The notes under the pieces: generated by a model
Databases searched by the model: none
What the model was told of the DNA's origin: nothing
The model's input: the letters and a program-made list of their open reading frames with translations, nothing else
From: JACQSR01 sp042577505
GTDB taxonomy: Archaea; Nanobdellota; Nanobdellia; Woesearchaeales; JACQSR01
Direction of reading: 5' to 3'
NCBI GenBank assembly: GCA_042577505.1
Contig: JBHPEA010000011.1
Location: 1 to 38,867 of the forward strand
Length of the DNA stretch: 38,867 nt
Position numbers and translations under genes: made by a program
Shown here: in pieces, positions 9,401 through 17,119 of the stretch
Layout of the letters: each line of letters opens with the position of its first letter
Position numbering within the stretch: position 1 is the stretch's first letter

Positions 9401-11118
9401 GTTGTCCCTGGCGTACAAGATCCTTCTCCAGTACATTCTCCCCAAGGATCCCATTGACATTGATCATTGCAATCTCTTGTTTGTAACCCACAATTACCAC
9501 ATTGCCTTTCTTCTTCATCACTTGGATCACAAACTCCTTGTCCATAACATAAGCCCCATTGACCCCAAGTTCCATCAGGTAAACATAATCTCTCTTGAGT
9601 TCCACAATTTCCACAAGGTCTTGAATCCAGATCCCCTGGTCTACATTCACCAACTACAACATCATCCCCACATTCATCATCAAGCCAGTACCATTCAGGT
9701 ATAGCCCTAATCATTCTCCAAAAACAATCATAAGTTCCTGGTTCTGTAGGAGCAGTAATATCAAAGTTAAAGGAATATTGTTCTCCTTGTCCAACTGTAA
9801 CTCCTGGAATCATAGTTACTGCACTAATGCCCCATAGATTATTGAAATTAGGCCTTGTTGATCTTAACCTAAAAATATTATACATCCAAATTATATTTCC
9901 ATCATTTCTAAAAGTAACAGAAACTGATCTTGTCTCTCCTGGTCCCATTACATCAGGTATCGTATCACCCATACAAGTTGAACAAACCTCATCGATTTCT
10001 CCATCACAATCATTATCTAAAGTATCACAGATTTCTGTTTCAGGTGGAAGAAGTGGATTACATTCTCCCCAGTTTCCCCAACTACATTGTTGACTACATG
10101 ATCTTGATTGATCACCTTCTGCACAAATTCCAGGTATTCCAGTATTACATTCTCTAGTTTGAGTTGATCCTGGTGCACATCCCTGTCCAAAACATATTCC
10201 CCATGGATCCCATTGACAAGTATCATCACAAGTTCTTGATTGTTCTCCACAATTTCCACATTCTCTTGTTTGCATTGATCCTGGTGCACATCCCTGTCCA
10301 GTACAAGTCCCCCATTGACCCCATTCACATTGATTATTACAAGTTCTTGTTCTCTCTCCACAATTTCCACATGCTTGCGTTTGAGTTGATCCTGGTGTAC
10401 ATCCTTGATCTTGACATGCTCCCCAGTTACCCCATAAGCATTGATTAGAACAAATTCTTGATTGATGACCACAATTTCCACACGTACGTGATTCAGAAGA
10501 TCCTGGTCCACAGTCTCCTTCATCCTGACATTGTCCTGGTACCCAACTACATTGATCATTACATGTTGTTAATCTCCTACCACACCATCCGCAAGGATAC
10601 CAATAAGAATCTCCTGGATTACAATCTCCTTGATCTTTGCAATTACTCCAAGAACCCCATCCACATTGATTATTACAAAATCTTTCCTTATATCCACATT
10701 TATTACAATCTTTTACTTGTCTATCTCCTGGTCTGCATCCTTGATCATAACATGACCCCCAACTTCTCCATTCACAGTTACTTCCACATTGTCTATCTTG
10801 CCTTCCGCAATTTCCGCAATTTCTAGAATCCCAATCTCCTGGCCAGCAACTACCTTGATCTACACAATGACTCCAATCGTCCCATTCTCCCCACGGCAAA
10901 CAATCTCTCCATCTCCAACCACATTTTCCACAATCATCTGTTTGAGAATCTCCTGGACGACATTCACAATTTCCACAATCTACAGGACATGTCACACAAG
11001 TCTCTGGACCATTACAATCATCGTCACCACAATAAGCGCTGACGCTAAGTGAGACAAGAACTAATAGAATAAATCCAATGAACACTCTTAAAACTAACTT
11101 ACTAAACCCTCTTTGCAT
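6454..11118 (-). CDS. Giant secreted Cys-rich protein with 24 six-cysteine modules and 3 NBR1-type Ig-like domains
   Basis: 1554 aa from ATG 11118, chosen over the upstream ATG because GAGGGGTG lies a few nt before it. Signal peptide 1-29 (LVLRVFIGFILLVLVSLSVSA). Next comes CGDDDCNGPETC...CPVDCG, then eight modules of about 37 aa with pattern CxPGDxxxxxCGNCGxxxRxCxxxCxWxxWGxCxxxG (six Cys, probably three disulfides). A MopE-like motif DNDCDGEIDE precedes an FW (NBR1-like) Ig domain at about 385-495 (VTFRNDG..W, FRMI-type tryptophans). There follow twelve more modules, a second DNDCDG motif and FW domain (980-1090), two modules with FW domain 3 (1200-1310), two modules and a fourth DNDCDG motif. 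The last 140 aa form a domain shared only with the paralogue at 12458-15910. An exported surface or matrix protein, adhesion or cell contact by inference. Confidence 0.85.
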   Translation of the reverse strand: MQRGFSKLVLRVFIGFILLVLVSLSVSAYCGDDDCNGPETCVTCPVDCGNCECRPGDSQTDDCGKCGWRWRDCLPWGEWDDWSHCVDQGSCWPGDWDSRNCGNCGRQDRQCGSNCEWRSWGSCYDQGCRPGDRQVKDCNKCGYKERFCNNQCGWGSWSNCKDQGDCNPGDSYWYPCGWCGRRLTTCNDQCSWVPGQCQDEGDCGPGSSESRTCGNCGHQSRICSNQCLWGNWGACQDQGCTPGSTQTQACGNCGERTRTCNNQCEWGQWGTCTGQGCAPGSMQTRECGNCGEQSRTCDDTCQWDPWGICFGQGCAPGSTQTRECNTGIPGICAEGDQSRSCSQQCSWGNWGECNPLLPPETEICDTLDNDCDGEIDEVCSTCMGDTIPDVMGPGETRSVSVTFRNDGNIIWMYNIFRLRSTRPNFNNLWGISAVTMIPGVTVGQGEQYSFNFDITAPTEPGTYDCFWRMIRAIPEWYWLDDECGDDVVVGECRPGDLDSRPCGNCGTQERLCLPDGTWGQWGLCYGQGVCDPSDEEERQCGNCGLQTRDCNDQCQWDPWGECTGEGSCTPGTTEDEECGDCGLRTRICGDTCEWDNWGQCLGEGECSAGDVINESCGNCGFRERICGDLCIWDPWGQCQDEGVCAPGDNEERDCGNCGTQERVCGDTCDWDSWGECTDEGSCAPGDSDNEDCGDCGTRERICGDTCEWDDWGNCEDEGDCTPGSSYWEECGNCGQRFIECNVLCEYVFGACTGEGSCEPGDTQSESCGECGTRERVCGDSCEWDDWGQCSGEGSCAPGDSESQDCGNCGQQSRICGDTCEWNDWGQCTGEGPCAPGDSDDQDCGDCGSQSRLCSAFCQWNDWGECSGEGECTPGSLDSRECGNCGYQIRICLDICGWDLWGQCQDEGECAPGDEEERECDTGELGICAEGEQSRECSNGCNWDSWSTCEPIYESEQELCDNLDNDCDGEIDEECFTCVDDTIPSTMAPGQTTEVTVTVRNDGSEDWTSDDLYRLGSRNPEDNVIWGLNRVEIEEGVIVSEGEQYIFTYDITAPTTVGTYANEWRMLKEGAYWFLPPNCGHDVVISGVCTPGDTEEQECGNCGTQERVCESDGEWGSWGQCTDEGVCSPGDSELQGCDTGELGICSEGEQSRLCTSQCQWDQWGECYQYNFPVEEECDDLDNDCDGNTDENCYTCIDDTIPNSMETGESLEVTVTVRNDGSVAWTRNDLYRLGSRNPADNTRWGLNRVFIDQGDVVSEGEEYTFTFNINAPNSAGTYANEWRMIKEGDYWFLPPNCGHDVEVDEEQECTPGDEDQEPCGNCGIRIRECLSNGHWGSWGSCGNEGVCSPGSNEDRSCGTNIGECSVGIETRTCTSSCQWGDYEDCTGIGPEQEICDDLDNDCDGSVDEGVCEPDCEMKRMSLRGSGGEIEYIGQYDEFIESHIGYSGWITTLNDGDHYGILSLDVQATLPNGDPLRLRLKGKVVDVNEKTCEILDVNNVFWSLATLKVGSNPPLSIDFDSIRYIWDRENDLLDISGVGDYIDFSVVDIEVRCLNCR
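6890..10965 (-). repeat. Coding repeat array: six-cysteine modules with DNDCDG motifs and FW domains
   Basis: At DNA level this is an irregular direct repeat of about 111-114 bp, one copy per cysteine module, with recurrent words for PGD, CGNCG, and W..WG.C. The order in the protein is 8 modules, FW, 12 modules, FW, 2 modules, FW, 2 modules. Modules directly before each FW domain, and the last one, are a longer variant (CDTGxxGxCxEGxQSRxC type) ending in DNDCDG, so the array is built from a few super-units rather than simple tandem copies. Confidence 0.8.
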
Positions 11119-11197
11119 AATAAACACCCCTCTAGGCATTAAGTCCTTCTAAAAACTAGAAACGACTTATTTTTGGCAATTCTTCTATTCGCCTCTT

Positions 11198-12247
11198 TTA
11201 CAACCGTGATTCTAAATTAGCTCGGTTAGCTCTCCTCATAGCTCTCGAATCTTGACAGAATCCAGAACCTGGATCAGTTCTAACTTCAATAACACCATGT
11301 TCATTAGCAGCCAGTTTTCCAAATGCCCTTACATCTCCTTTTGGAATCATATCCACCCAAGTTCCAAAACCATCAGCAGAATTTACTGTTGATAATGATC
11401 CGAAATCTACACCCTCTCTTGGAATCGCAACAGCTAGTGCTCTTAACCTTCCATTTCCAACATCATCATCACTTTCTGCTCTCAATTGATTTTCAAGTTT
11501 TTGTGCTGACCATTGTTGGTATTCCCAATTTCTTGGATTACAAGCATCACCACCAAGGTAAACTTGAACTTGACCTTTTGCCATTGCTTGAGCAAGTTCC
11601 TTAGCATATTTTGCAACAAATTGATTAGCATTTTGAATTCCCAATTCAAACGCCAAATCACTTTTTTCATAAATATGGGTTGGTACTTGAATGGGTTCTG
11701 TTGAATGTAAAACACTCTCACCATTTCTATTTGAGACTTTTGCACCGATTGAATAGGTCTTTCCTGATTCAACATCGATACCTACAATTCGTGTATTATC
11801 ACTACCTAAGGGAAGCCCATCTACTTTTTGACTTCCATCATATAATGACAACTCTTCAACATTCCTTCCTCTTCTATATTCTTGTTCGGTATCCATTCTA
11901 CCTGCGTTTTCTTGAATTCTTGCATTAATTCCACATCCTTGTAAAGCAAGACAAGAAGTAGGTGTATATGATAACATTAACAATCCCCTATCCTGGTCAT
12001 AAAATGCATTTATTGTAGAAAGATCCGGAATAATTTCCCCCGGTCCTGGTGTTGGGTTTGGTCCTGGTGTAGGCGATGGTGTTGGGTTTGGTCCTGGGTC
12101 CTGTTTTGATCCACTTCCCCCATTCCCACATCCTACTAAACCTAAACCTCCAGTAACTAAAGCTGCACCTAAGCCAGCTACAAATAGTCTTCTAGAATAT
12201 AGCCCACCTTGATTATTACTGTATTGATTATTATCTTTCTTTTCCAT
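11198..12247 (-). CDS. Predicted Tat-exported lipoprotein with Pro/Thr/Gly linker
   Basis: 349 aa. The N-terminus has a twin-arginine signal, SRRLFVAGLGAALVTGGLGL, ending in a lipobox-like LVGC followed by GNGGSG. Cys about 40 would be the lipid-modified residue. A low-complexity linker of PNPTPSPTPGP type (about 52-70) leads to an unrecognised C-terminal domain of about 280 aa with alternating beta strands and helices. Cleavage and lipidation in archaea are less well defined than in bacteria. The gene lies between the two giant surface-protein genes on the same strand with its own TATA box (about 12290-12297) and strong GAGGGGGTG ribosome site, so it probably belongs to the same surface assembly. 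Confidence 0.7.
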   Translation of the reverse strand: MEKKDNNQYSNNQGGLYSRRLFVAGLGAALVTGGLGLVGCGNGGSGSKQDPGPNPTPSPTPGPNPTPGPGEIIPDLSTINAFYDQDRGLLMLSYTPTSCLALQGCGINARIQENAGRMDTEQEYRRGRNVEELSLYDGSQKVDGLPLGSDNTRIVGIDVESGKTYSIGAKVSNRNGESVLHSTEPIQVPTHIYEKSDLAFELGIQNANQFVAKYAKELAQAMAKGQVQVYLGGDACNPRNWEYQQWSAQKLENQLRAESDDDVGNGRLRALAVAIPREGVDFGSLSTVNSADGFGTWVDMIPKGDVRAFGKLAANEHGVIEVRTDPGSGFCQDSRAMRRANRANLESRL

Positions 12248-12437
12248 TACTTACACCCCCTCTGAGTAGAGAATTGGAATATCGTATTAGTATAAATAAT
12301 TTTATGGACACTAATTGGTGACCAATTTTTTACTTTAAAAACTAATCTAGAAAAAATAAATTCATCCAAAATCAAATTTCCTATACATTCCACCTCCAAT
12401 GTTACATTGTTTAATTATTTAATCAACTCCAATTCGT

Positions 12438-12457
12438 AAATAAAAAAATAAAAAAAA
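12438..12457 (-). terminator. Poly-T terminator after giant protein 2
   Basis: T-runs begin directly after the TAA stop on the minus strand (TTTTTTTTATTTTTTTATTT). The core is identical to the terminator of giant protein 1, indicating that the duplicated unit included the 3' flank. Confidence 0.6.
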
Positions 12458-15400
12458 TTAACAGTTAACGCACCAAACTTCTATGTCTTCGATATGGAAA
12501 TCAAGATAACTGCCAAGTCCCCATATATCCATAAGACCTGATTCCCTATCCCAGACATATCTAATGCTGTCAAAGGTGATTGATACGGGCGGATCGTCTC
12601 CAACTTGGAAAGTTGCTAATGACCACCAAATATTATTTACGTCGATTACCTCACAAGTCATCTCGTTTACATCGTCGACTTTTCCTTTCGTTCTCAACCT
12701 AATCCTGTCACCATTAGCAAGAACGCCTTGGACACTTAAAGACATCATTCCATAATATTCATCGAAATCAATCTCTCTTATCCAAGCTGAAAAGTCGATA
12801 TCGCTACTTTGGAATTCTGTATACTCACCAATGTATTGGATTTCTCCACCTTCTCCTCTCAAACTAAGTTGTTCCAATTCACAATCAACAGTACAACCCT
12901 CATCGACGTATCCATCACAGTCATTATCTAGTCCATCGTCACAAATTTCATCCCAAGGACCTGTAGCATTACATCCATAGAATCCACCCCATAGACATGT
13001 TGCTTCACAGAATCTAGTTTCTAAACCCCTTGTACATTCACCAACATTTGTTCCACAGAATCTTGATTGAAATTCTCCCGGATAACAAACTCCAGGATTA
13101 AAACAATTACTCCATGGCCCCCATACCCCACTTGGTAAACATTCTCGTGTTCTTGTTCCACAGAATCCACATGATTGTGTTTCAATATCTCCTGGATCAC
13201 ATGGATCATCTTCAACAGAAACTGTTATCCCACAAGTATCTCCAAACCATTCTACTGTTTCCTCTAACATTCTCCAGAAACTGTCATAATCTCCTTCAGT
13301 ACTTGGAGCTGTTATTGTAAATGAAAAAGTTACGGTCTGCCCCGGAATTACACTAGAAAATGGTAAATCTACCCTAGTAATTCCCCATACGTTTTCATCC
13401 CATATTCCAAGTCGATATAAATCAGCTTGTGTCCAAATAGAGGTTCCTGTATTTCTCATAGTAACCGTAACATCAACTGATTCACCCGGTTCAATTTGTG
13501 GGGGGATTGTATGTGCAACACACTCTGCGTCATTTTCAGGAGCAGCTTCAACCACCACTGCCCTTCCACAAGTGGGACCAAACCATTCAACTCCTTCTTC
13601 TAACATTCTCCACAAACTGTTGTAAGTTCCTTCGGTTGAAGGTGCCGTAATGTCAAACGAAAACGTTGCAATTCCTCCAGGAGCAATGAAACTTAATGGG
13701 AGATTCACTCTAGTGACTCCCCAAACATTCTGGCTCCATATCCCTAATCTATAAAGATCTGCTTGAGTCCAGGTTGTTGTTCCTGTATTTCTCATGGCAA
13801 CCTGTACGGGTCTAGTTTCTCCGGGTTCCATTGTAGCCGGAATCGTATGAGTCATACATTCTGCGTCATTTTCTCCATCTTCTTCAATTGTAACTTCTCC
13901 ACCACAAGAATCTCCAAACCATTCTACTCCCTCTTCTAACATTCTCCAGAAACTATCATAACTTCCAGTACTTGCCGGAGAAGTAATTGTAAATGAAAAT
14001 GTAACAGTCTCTCCTGGATTTACGGGTGATGATGGAAGTACGACTCTGGTTATTCCCCAAACGTTCTCATCCCATATTCCAAGTCGATATAAATCAGCAA
14101 TTGTCCACGAAGTGGTTCCAGTATTTCTCATGGTAACGGTAACAGTTCTTGTTTCACTAGGATCCATTGTTGCAGGAATCGTGTGACCCACACATTCGGC
14201 ATCGTTTTCAGGTTCAGCTTCAACGGTCACTGTTCTTCCACAAGATTCTCCAAACCATTCTACTGTTTCCTCTAACATTCTCCAGAAACTATCATAATCA
14301 CCAGCGGTTGATGGAGCAGTTATTGTAAATGAAAATGTGGCAGTTCCTCCTGGTGCTATGAAACTTAATGGAAGATTTACTCTAGTAATTCCCCATACGT
14401 TTTCATCCCATATTCCTAGTCGATATAAATCAGCCTGAGTCCAAGTAGTTGTTCCAGTGTTTCTCATTGTTACTGTAACAGCCCTTGATTCACCAGGTTC
14501 CAAGGTGGAAGGAATAGTATGCGCCACACACTCCGCATCATTATCATCAGGCTCAGCCTCAACTGTAATTGCTCGTCCACATGTTGGTCCAAACCATTCA
14601 ACTCCTTCTTGAATCATTCTCCACAAACTGTTGTAAGTTCCTTCAGTTGATGGAGCAGTTATTGTAAAAGAATAGGTAACCGTTTGTCCAGGGGGCAAGA
14701 CTCCCAAAGGTAAATCAACACGAGTTATTCCCCAAACATTCTGACTCCATAATCCTAATTTATGACCGTCAATTGTATTCCAGGTTGTTGTTCCGGAATT
14801 CCTCATTGTTACAGTAACAACTCTCGATTCCCCCGGTTCCATGGTTGAGGGAAATGTATGACTTACACATTCTGCATCATTATCATCAGGTTCTTCTTCA
14901 ACAGTTACAGCTCGTCCACATTCATCATCTAACCAATACCATTCAGGTGAAGCCCTTATCATTCTCCACCAACAATCATAAGTTCCAGGAGTTGATGGTG
15001 CAGTTATATCAAAAGTAAAAGTATATTGTTCGTTCTCTCCCACATTTGAACCAGGGATCATTGTTACTGCACTTATTCCCCACCTATTATTAAAATCAGG
15101 TCTTATTGATCTTAATCTGAATATATTATAAATCCAATTAACATTACCATCATTTCTAAACGTTACTGATACAGATCTTGTCTCGCCTGCACCCATACTA
15201 GCGGGGATGGTAGTTGATATACAGGTTGAACAGACCTCGTCCTCTTCCCCGTCGCAATCATTATCTAAATTATCACAAATTTCAGTGGTTGGTGGATACT
15301 CTGGTTCACAATCTCCCCAGTTCCTCCAGTTACAATTATTTCTACAAGTTCTTGATTGATCACCTTCTGCACAAATTCCTGGTATTCCTGTATTACAATC

Positions 15401-15910
15401 TCTTGTTTGAGAAGATCCTGGAGCACATTCACCTTGGTTTTCACAATCTCCCCATGATCTCCATTGACAATTATTTCTACAAGTTCTTGATTGTTCTCCA
15501 CACCATCCACAATCTCTTGTTTGAGAATCCCCAGGTGAGCAGTCTCCTTGATCATAACATGACCCCCAGCTTCTCCATTCACAGTTACTTCCACATTGTC
15601 TATCTTGCCTTCCGCAATTTCCGCAATTTCTAGAATCCCAATCTCCAGGACTACAGGAACCTTCATCTACACAATGACTCCAATCATCCCATTCTCCCCA
15701 AGGTAGACAATCTCTCCATTGCCATCCACAATTACCACAATCTCTTGTTTGAGAATCTCCTGGGTCACATTCACATCTTCCACAGTCAACAGGACATGTT
15801 ACACACGTCTCTGGACCATTACAATCATCATCACCGCAATAAGCAAATGCAACTGAAGCTAAAACTAGAAAACACACTATATATAATAGAACCATAACAC
15901 TCTTTTTCAT
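12458..15910 (-). CDS. Giant secreted paralogue with 6 NBR1-type Ig-like domains
   Basis: 1150 aa from ATG 15910. The frame is open further upstream, but GAGGGTGGT sits 4 nt before this ATG and a signal peptide (KKSVMVLLYIVCFLVLASVAFA) starts here. Order: CGDDDC/CPVDCG segment; four six-cysteine modules, the last with DNDCDGEEDE; six FW/NBR1-like Ig domains of about 110 aa (about 230-900), each with VTVTMRNTGTTTW, DLYRLGIW..NVWGITRV, TFSFTITAPS and FWRML..VEWFG..CG; two more cysteine modules with DNDCDGYVDE; and the C-terminal 140-aa domain shared with giant protein 1. Domains 2-6 are very alike, implying recent tandem duplication. The FW fold is named after eukaryotic NBR1; bacterial and archaeal copies occur in extracellular proteins. 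Function is inferred as a surface structural or adhesive protein. Confidence 0.85.
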   Translation of the reverse strand: MKKSVMVLLYIVCFLVLASVAFAYCGDDDCNGPETCVTCPVDCGRCECDPGDSQTRDCGNCGWQWRDCLPWGEWDDWSHCVDEGSCSPGDWDSRNCGNCGRQDRQCGSNCEWRSWGSCYDQGDCSPGDSQTRDCGWCGEQSRTCRNNCQWRSWGDCENQGECAPGSSQTRDCNTGIPGICAEGDQSRTCRNNCNWRNWGDCEPEYPPTTEICDNLDNDCDGEEDEVCSTCISTTIPASMGAGETRSVSVTFRNDGNVNWIYNIFRLRSIRPDFNNRWGISAVTMIPGSNVGENEQYTFTFDITAPSTPGTYDCWWRMIRASPEWYWLDDECGRAVTVEEEPDDNDAECVSHTFPSTMEPGESRVVTVTMRNSGTTTWNTIDGHKLGLWSQNVWGITRVDLPLGVLPPGQTVTYSFTITAPSTEGTYNSLWRMIQEGVEWFGPTCGRAITVEAEPDDNDAECVAHTIPSTLEPGESRAVTVTMRNTGTTTWTQADLYRLGIWDENVWGITRVNLPLSFIAPGGTATFSFTITAPSTAGDYDSFWRMLEETVEWFGESCGRTVTVEAEPENDAECVGHTIPATMDPSETRTVTVTMRNTGTTSWTIADLYRLGIWDENVWGITRVVLPSSPVNPGETVTFSFTITSPASTGSYDSFWRMLEEGVEWFGDSCGGEVTIEEDGENDAECMTHTIPATMEPGETRPVQVAMRNTGTTTWTQADLYRLGIWSQNVWGVTRVNLPLSFIAPGGIATFSFDITAPSTEGTYNSLWRMLEEGVEWFGPTCGRAVVVEAAPENDAECVAHTIPPQIEPGESVDVTVTMRNTGTSIWTQADLYRLGIWDENVWGITRVDLPFSSVIPGQTVTFSFTITAPSTEGDYDSFWRMLEETVEWFGDTCGITVSVEDDPCDPGDIETQSCGFCGTRTRECLPSGVWGPWSNCFNPGVCYPGEFQSRFCGTNVGECTRGLETRFCEATCLWGGFYGCNATGPWDEICDDGLDNDCDGYVDEGCTVDCELEQLSLRGEGGEIQYIGEYTEFQSSDIDFSAWIREIDFDEYYGMMSLSVQGVLANGDRIRLRTKGKVDDVNEMTCEVIDVNNIWWSLATFQVGDDPPVSITFDSIRYVWDRESGLMDIWGLGSYLDFHIEDIEVWCVNC
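13200..15230 (-). repeat. Six tandem FW (NBR1-like) Ig domain repeats, about 335 bp each
   Basis: The repeat unit encodes CVxHTIPxTMEPGES, then VTVTMRNTGT, ending in WRMLEEGVEWFGxxCG and an acidic linker ENDAE. Copies 2-6 share long identical DNA words. Copy 1 is closer to the FW domain 1 of giant protein 1 (MIRAxPEWYWLDDECG) than to its own neighbours, showing that the first domain predates the split of the two genes and the others expanded later. Confidence 0.75.
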
Positions 15911-16073
15911 TTTACCACCCTCTTTGATTGAATAATAACCCCTTTTTAGGCAAAAAATGTATAGGTGGTTACTATAAATACTTTTATTCACACTTCAGCG
16001 TACTCAATCGTTACTCTAGACTCCCAAAAACATTTCCATAACGTTTTTAAATAGATCCTAGTTTTTAGGCTAC

Positions 16074-16331
16074 ATGGAAGGCATAATTTCAAGTTTCAAG
16101 AGAGCAAAACACTCTCAGACACCAAACCAAATGATTATACAAGTCAAAGGTGTAACAACTAAAGAAAAAGCAAAAGATTTAGTTGGAAAGGAAGCTGTTT
16201 GGGAAAGTCCTGCTAAGAAACAGATTAAAGGAAAGGTAAAAGCTCCTCACGGAAATAGTGGATCAATCAGAATTCTTTTTGAAAAAGGTATGCCAGGCCA
16301 AAGCCTTGGCTCCAAAGTAAAACTTTCTTAA
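16074..16331 (+). CDS. rpl35ae: Large-subunit ribosomal protein eL33 (L35Ae)
   Basis: 85 aa, full length for the archaeal protein. Conserved blocks: GIISSFKRAKHSQTPNQMIIQVKG, KEKAKDLVGKEAVWESP, IKGKVKAPHGNSGSIRILFEKGMPGQSLGSKV. A component of the archaeal/eukaryotic 50S/60S subunit, absent from bacteria, hence a good domain marker. The TTTTAAATA box around 16043-16051 lies about 27 nt from the ATG, so the transcript is probably leaderless. Its stop codon overlaps by 4 nt the end of a convergent 41-aa ORF. Confidence 0.95.
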   Translation: MEGIISSFKRAKHSQTPNQMIIQVKGVTTKEKAKDLVGKEAVWESPAKKQIKGKVKAPHGNSGSIRILFEKGMPGQSLGSKVKLS

Positions 16332-16453
16332 GGTAAAGCGATTGGTATTACTCCTCTCTCTGCTAAATATACAAATAGGGCTCCTAATAAGAATCCTATC
16401 AACAATCCTTTCATGACATCTGCCGGACTTGTTATGAAACCTTTTTTATTCAT
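16328..16453 (-). CDS. 41-aa single-helix membrane protein
   Basis: ATG 16453 to TAA 16328-16330. The product has an N-terminal MNKKGFITSPADVMKG followed by one hydrophobic helix (LLIGFLLGALFVYLA) and the tail ERGVIPIALP. GGTGAT lies 4 nt upstream of the ATG, and a TTTAAATAT element at about 16492-16499 could be the promoter, so a translated gene is credible despite the short length. An in-frame ATG at 16459 is less likely because it overlaps the ribosome site. No family recognised. Confidence 0.65.
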   Translation of the reverse strand: MNKKGFITSPADVMKGLLIGFLLGALFVYLAERGVIPIALP

Positions 16454-16572
16454 GAGCATCACCTTTTTTTATTACTCATAGTTACTCCCATATTTAAAAT
16501 TTGTTATTTCTATGAAAAATTTCCGGTTATATCGACGAAGAATTTATAAAGAACAAAGACATATTATTCACT

Positions 16573-16788
16573 ATGAACTATACAAAAGTATTAAATGACT
16601 CAGTTTTACTTAAAAAAACAATGGTAAAAAAGAATATTTTAATAGTTGCAGGCGTAATAAGCACATTATTGGGAATTGTTGGTGCAATCCCTTCATTTCT
16701 TAATAATAATATAACACCTGCAATACTTTCAACAGTTCTAATAGTGGGTGGTCTCGTTATTCTGGCAATAGGATTCGGGGAATTATGA
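16573..16788 (+). CDS. Small two-TM membrane protein
   Basis: 71 aa with two hydrophobic helices (ILIVAGVISTLLGIVGAIP and AILSTVLIVGGLVILAIGFG) joined by an Asn-rich loop. The TATA box TTTATAAA at 16543-16550 is about 26 nt upstream, giving a leaderless message. It overlaps the next ORF by 4 bp (ATGA), so the two form an operon. No function is assignable. Confidence 0.65.
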   Translation: MNYTKVLNDSVLLKKTMVKKNILIVAGVISTLLGIVGAIPSFLNNNITPAILSTVLIVGGLVILAIGFGEL

Positions 16789-17069
16789 TAGAAAGAGACT
16801 TATCAGATAAGGTAAAAAAGAACCTATTAGATTTACATTTCTCAAAACATATTCAATCCCAAAACACTTCTATAATACTGCTTTTCACATTTTTCATAGG
16901 TTTAATAATAGCATTCATCACAATCCAAATAGATCCAAGAAATCTAAAACAACTATTCATAGTGTCAGTTATAACCATATTATTTGGAAGCATTCTTTCA
17001 ATCTTAATTTCAACCTCAAGAGTCCACCAAAGACGAATCATCTCTGAAATTAAGAAACTAGATCTCTGA
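16785..17069 (+). CDS. Small two-TM membrane protein, coupled to upstream gene
   Basis: 94 aa. The N-terminal 28 residues are charged, then two helices (IILLFTFFIGLIIAFITI and LFIVSVITILFGSILSILI) and a basic tail. The ATG overlaps the previous stop (ATGA), implying coupled translation and probably a shared membrane complex. No recognised family. Confidence 0.65.
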   Translation: MIERDLSDKVKKNLLDLHFSKHIQSQNTSIILLFTFFIGLIIAFITIQIDPRNLKQLFIVSVITILFGSILSILISTSRVHQRRIISEIKKLDL

Positions 17070-17081
17070 ATATTGGAAAAG

Positions 17082-17105
17082 TTTATATATACTCTTTCTG
17101 AGAGT
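17082..17105 (+). promoter_or_regulatory. TATA box and small palindrome of the membrane-protein operon
   Basis: TTTATATAT at 17082-17090 lies about 30 nt before ATG 17120. Directly downstream is the palindrome ACTCT-ttctg-AGAGT (17091-17105), between TATA box and expected start site. This is a position where a repressor would block archaeal transcription initiation. Confidence 0.5.
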
Positions 17106-17119
17106 GTAAATTACGCAAA

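Noticed and set aside
7071..10826. Many overlapping ORFs on both strands within the giant surface genes
   Set aside because: They repeat with the period of the cysteine modules and have strongly biased composition (His/Leu/Ile or Val/Asn rich), as expected for shadow frames of a Cys/Gly/Asp-rich coding repeat.
6890..10965. CRISPR-like spaced direct repeats
   Set aside because: The repeats are about 110 bp, degenerate and in frame, encoding the six-cysteine modules; no spacer-repeat alternation and no cas cluster.
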